Source of the DNA: a virus
Strand: one strand, 5' to 3'
DNA length: 30,176 nt
IMG/VR virus record: IMGVR_UViG_3300009180_000147
Location: 1-30,176 of that record
Both the position numbers and the translations under genes were made by a program. Within the stretch, counting starts at the first letter, position 1. Each line of letters begins with the position of its first letter. Shown piece by piece: positions 28,101 to 30,176 of the stretch. A model generated the notes under the pieces. The model was not told where the DNA came from, ran no database searches, and worked only from the letters and a program-made list of their open reading frames with translations.

Positions 28101-28735
28101 AACCCGGTGTCGTTGATCTGCTTGCGGATCAGGGCCAGCTTGCTGCTGAGGTTCACCCGCGTCATGTCGGCAAACACCTGCAGCCGGGTCTGGTTGTCGA
28201 GGATCGAGAGGAACGGCGCCACGTTGGTGGTGATCGCCTGGGCCAGGCTGTCCTTGTTCAGGGCATGACCGGCAAAGGCAAAGCCATCGGCCAGCCGCTG
28301 CGCGAAGGTGTCGTAGTCGTTGACCGCAGTGACGCGGGCAAAATCGACTGGGTTGTTCTTGTCCCAGCTGCCGGTGAAGGTCTGCAGCAGGGCCACCATC
28401 TGCTGGGCATTGTCGAAGCCGAGGCGATCCACCAGCTGGGCAGCATTGATGAACCAGCCCTGATCGCCAGCCGGTCGCAGCTGCTCGCCGGCGGCCCTGG
28501 CAGCGAAGTCCTGCATGGCGTCCGAGTGCGCCATGTTGGCCTCCTTGAACCAGCGGTCAAAGTTGACCTCCACCTCCTCCCCGGTGGTGCGATCCCGCAG
28601 GAACACGGCAGGGATGTCCTCGCCGGCTTCTGCGGCCTGGCCGCCCATGGCCCGCCGGAGTACGTCATACAGCGCCTTGCGGCTCTGCTGCTCGGGCTGC
28701 ATCTCCCCAAAAAAGCCGTCGCAGTTGTCAGCCAT
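25181..28735 (-). CDS. Large internal virion protein
   Basis: A protein of 1184 residues, mostly helical and without recognised enzyme motifs. It is similar in size and place to the T7 internal core proteins (gp15/gp16), which are ejected and form the channel for DNA entry. Segments such as NKDSLAQAITTNVAPFLSIL and MFTALETAGVVEG are visible. I chose ATG 28735 (MADNCDGFF); an in-frame TTG lies six bases upstream. AAGGAGG precedes it in the end of the previous gene. The tail fibre gene follows, as in T7. The identification rests on size, order and composition. Confidence 0.8.
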   Translation of the reverse strand: MADNCDGFFGEMQPEQQSRKALYDVLRRAMGGQAAEAGEDIPAVFLRDRTTGEEVEVNFDRWFKEANMAHSDAMQDFAARAAGEQLRPAGDQGWFINAAQLVDRLGFDNAQQMVALLQTFTGSWDKNNPVDFARVTAVNDYDTFAQRLADGFAFAGHALNKDSLAQAITTNVAPFLSILDNQTRLQVFADMTRVNLSSKLALIRKQINDTGLPPAVEVKQEFVDAYRKAVFAHRSAALSRRVSGQLLQQLQRDPGMDLTGFIGRVQDDIFEQATRIFGDKDLVTADSLAGKVAEASSRGVDGLDDLARIADTLEEELADPMAPPADADFEHNWRRNAKAYVKDSQLFSGNTQLVNNYLSGKLIFAAEGVRKAGENGVRLRAMDLSQPIGTKWTRTLLSTDKTLEGYRVAAEAGIIAHDVVRQSWKESLRHHFMEADTPFAGNPDTLGTKGTQEIAEQYDAALKVLYGENIGDDGTRTARAMYQEQGQGGLTDMRMTSANEPSLGNFFGSLGDENPVDWPLLLRDKAFVGMKLMANHLIEKTTGARLPVTSALQMMGAVDHRAGLRVHMTTRANELMLQRIQAKPSESWADRRAWVRGKLDDELYQATPTPQNIRDARTQFGMEDASDDEIASYLAAEKVGMPVLNSLQQKEAFNFSGYARLQNRPEGFAGVVDDGVMRLRNFRYVDAVFPYWRSPFNQYLWTFKNSMPPLRETAKIVFNVLKGQEPSTEQLAKVAGGWTTFLGMAGMFTALETAGVVEGNGPLEPAARKQWLAEGHIPNSLFGIPLLSLGALPVLQTMFLYKDIKDSFLNGEYTKYDQYNGFMGIGQVFVGQLMRQTSLGQFAQLAELMVDPTERRWKQLVGYLANGQLNPASGPMRDLERFGSLRANNLYQARIMTQQDKELQDEVDPNDPLEAIRDNLRSFAYFSVPSVAAAMGQPIKDTDYLNYKLRLPEGMFRKEWQEKMGVGTPAIWPKWAPISRASRSPVHAVLDSIGMLNSPPPLVSGRMQGVLMGEDLEKEYNHHIGTVKGAAIGDDPVFGQQLTWRRNAKEVSMDGRERSVESIPFSVDLNNNGLMDRLTKGKTLEQALRGLFASQTWKNLEADPAFTTDRRVTDRPLKEVMTLPGPRMVKLLHEYYDHLAQHQVEMSNTPAAAEWRQLRDASVAKQNEQTIESQVTKAQGMIGQ

Positions 28736-28737
28736 GG

Positions 28738-30176
28738 TCAACAGCCCTCCTTGATGGCGCGTTGTTTGATGGACTCGATCTTGTTGTCGATCTCGGCCAG
28801 GCGCCGCTTGGCATAGTCTGTCGCCTCCGCCAAGGCCTGCTCGGGGTCGCCCTTCTCCGCTGCATCCAGGGCCTTCTTGGACACGCCTTTGAGATTGCCG
28901 TTGTCTACTTGGCGCAGGGTTGACGACAGATCCGCAAGCTGCTGCGCCGCTTTGACAGATGGCGGCTCGTCAAAAGGACTACTCTCAATCTTGTCAATGT
29001 CAAATCGACCACGGCCAAGATCGGATAAGTGTATGTCGTATTCTTTGACCATTTTGGCCACAGGGCTGCCATCCCAGGCGAAGTCTTCCATTAGGCCAGT
29101 CTTCCATTTACGCAATGACCCAGCGTCGGAAACTGGAGAAAAGTTCTCGCCATCAAACTTCAGCCTGAGACTTGGGTCCGCGGCTCTCATCTGACCGCTC
29201 GCCGCTTTCTCAAAGACAGTTGAGATTGACTCAAATCCTCTGCCTTGGAACAGGTTGACCGACTTTTCGATAAAGTCGTAAACCTTATTAAGGCCGCCAG
29301 CAACCTGAGTAGCCGCGTCACGGGCCCATTGCGGAATGACTTTTCTTGGATCGGCGGCTTTGAAGATTTCATCAATGATTGCAGCAACGGGATCCAAGTT
29401 GTTATGTCGGGCCACAAACACCCTAGCGGCGGCCTCGGTAACAAGTTCATCATATGCAATCTTGCTGCGCTCAACGCCCCAGTCGTCCATTGCCATTCCG
29501 GCTTTGAGTCTTGCCATTGGTGTATTTATAATTGCAATGTCCTTGCCTGACATCGCCATCCTGACAATCCTGTGGAAAGATTCGTGAAAGCCGTTGCCGA
29601 GCAATTCGCTAAATGTGTACCTGATTGGCCGCCCGCCATCCTTCGCAGGAGCCAGTAGCTGGTAAATGTGGATGGTGTCCTTCCAGTGTTCATACATTCC
29701 GGCAATGTCGCCTAGCTCGTCCCCGTCTCCTCCCCATTGTTCGGACTTTGGAGCTTGCTTGTCTGAGTCAAGCACTCGAATCCGCACGTCGTCGCCAACA
29801 ACTTTGCGCCACGCCTTAATCAGTTCTGGGATCCGGTCTTTGGGGTAAAGCTCAGCGCGGATAGCTTGTGCCCGAGCAAGGTTTCTTTCAAGTTCGGCAT
29901 CTATTTCTTCAAGGCTGCGTCGTGCCATCTGCTGCTGGGCCTTTGGCCTGGATGGTGCAGCACCCTCCGGTGCCTCGATCCCGTACTCGGCCCGCAGCTT
30001 GGCCAGCTGCGCCTGGGTCTTTGTGACCTGCCCGTTGAGCTGGTCGATCAGTTCATCCATCTGCTGGGTGGGCATCCCTTGAGCTGCGAGCTTGTCCCGG
30101 CGGTCGATCGCTGCTGGCAGCCTCACGTCCCTGGAGTTGGTCAGGATCTCCTCCAGCTGCTTGAACTTCTTGGCCA
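28738..30176 (-). CDS. Internal virion protein with HExxH metallopeptidase motif, 5' end outside window
   Basis: The frame is open to the right edge (479 codons seen), so the true start is outside; the GTG at 30126 is not needed. The N-terminal visible part is a coiled coil (KQLEEILTNSRD, QQMDELIDQLNGQVTKTQAQ). The middle has GNGFHESFHRIV with the zinc-site motif HESFH (29572-29586) and a later glutamate in DELVTEAAARVF, which fits a zincin. The C-terminus is helical and charged. Between about 28960 and 29930 the base composition is clearly lower in GC than around it. Position in the late operon suggests an ejected virion protein, perhaps working on wall or host proteins. Confidence 0.78.
   Translation of the reverse strand, partial: AKKFKQLEEILTNSRDVRLPAAIDRRDKLAAQGMPTQQMDELIDQLNGQVTKTQAQLAKLRAEYGIEAPEGAAPSRPKAQQQMARRSLEEIDAELERNLARAQAIRAELYPKDRIPELIKAWRKVVGDDVRIRVLDSDKQAPKSEQWGGDGDELGDIAGMYEHWKDTIHIYQLLAPAKDGGRPIRYTFSELLGNGFHESFHRIVRMAMSGKDIAIINTPMARLKAGMAMDDWGVERSKIAYDELVTEAAARVFVARHNNLDPVAAIIDEIFKAADPRKVIPQWARDAATQVAGGLNKVYDFIEKSVNLFQGRGFESISTVFEKAASGQMRAADPSLRLKFDGENFSPVSDAGSLRKWKTGLMEDFAWDGSPVAKMVKEYDIHLSDLGRGRFDIDKIESSPFDEPPSVKAAQQLADLSSTLRQVDNGNLKGVSKKALDAAEKGDPEQALAEATDYAKRRLAEIDNKIESIKQRAIKEGC

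Noticed and set aside
1-30176. Classical T7 promoter (TAATACGACTCACTATA)
   Set aside because: No stretch resembling the full consensus was found in the gaps; the repeated class I and II elements are the better candidates.
1-30176. Integrated prophage with host flanks
   Set aside because: The attP is intact between phage genes and both window ends lie in phage virion genes, so the free form is shown.

Overview
The window is most of the genome of a temperate, T7-like podovirus (autographivirus type) and shows no host genes. The diagnostic genes are a single-subunit T7-type RNA polymerase, an ssDNA-binding protein, a FEN-type 5' exonuclease, a T7-type portal, scaffold, capsid and tail tubular protein A, a T7-type tail fibre with a collar domain, and both terminase subunits. 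A tyrosine integrase lies next to a 40-bp copy of the 5' half of a tRNA-Leu(UAA) gene, which is a convincing attP. An integrase with a tRNA-Leu att site just downstream is the arrangement I recall for cyanopodovirus P-SSP7. With the high GC content and the small proteins of a kind I associate with picocyanobacterial phages, this points to a GC-rich Synechococcus/Cyanobium-like host. That host call is an inference.

Layout. Almost everything is read leftward (minus strand). From about 18.9 kb down to 13.5 kb is an early/accessory block: a membrane-anchored SAP-like protein, a hypothetical protein, a sigma-70 family factor, a CxxC zinc protein, an ArdC-like antirestriction protein, several tiny proteins, two winged-helix regulators and the integrase. 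A 275-bp region (13257-13530) follows, holding a 19-bp-arm palindrome, the attP and TGCAGACC repeats. Next come the RNA polymerase (10.9-13.3 kb) and a tightly overlapping metabolism block (5.9-10.8 kb: SSB, resolvase-like nuclease, zinc-ribbon protein, hypotheticals, exonuclease). The head genes (1.1-5.8 kb: small proteins, portal, scaffold, capsid, a Rho-independent terminator) lead to a tail tubular protein that runs off the left edge. The right edge carries the other end of the same leftward late operon: two large virion proteins, tail fibre, two small membrane proteins and small terminase. The ends of the window therefore look like the two sides of one cut in a circular or terminally redundant genome. 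The undelivered part should hold tail tubular protein B and further internal virion proteins.

A rightward block (19.9-23.7 kb) interrupts this plan: a RepL-like winged-helix protein, two small proteins, the large terminase (convergent with the small terminase) and a C39-like peptidase. A repeat-rich non-coding region of about 1 kb (18.97-19.93 kb) separates the leftward early genes from the rightward block. It has a good sigma-70-type promoter on its right side.

Most unusual points: (1) a 13-bp element, A(C/T)TCACCCGACACC, is repeated just upstream of at least seven leftward gene starts and shares its CACCCG core with the Syn5 RNA polymerase promoter as I remember it; (2) a second element, TGCAGGGNTGCAG, lies at the starts of late genes and in control regions; (3) an own sigma factor and an own T7-type RNA polymerase occur together; (4) no DNA polymerase or primase-helicase is seen where T7-like phages keep them; (5) the tail tubular protein is fused to fibre-type repeats.
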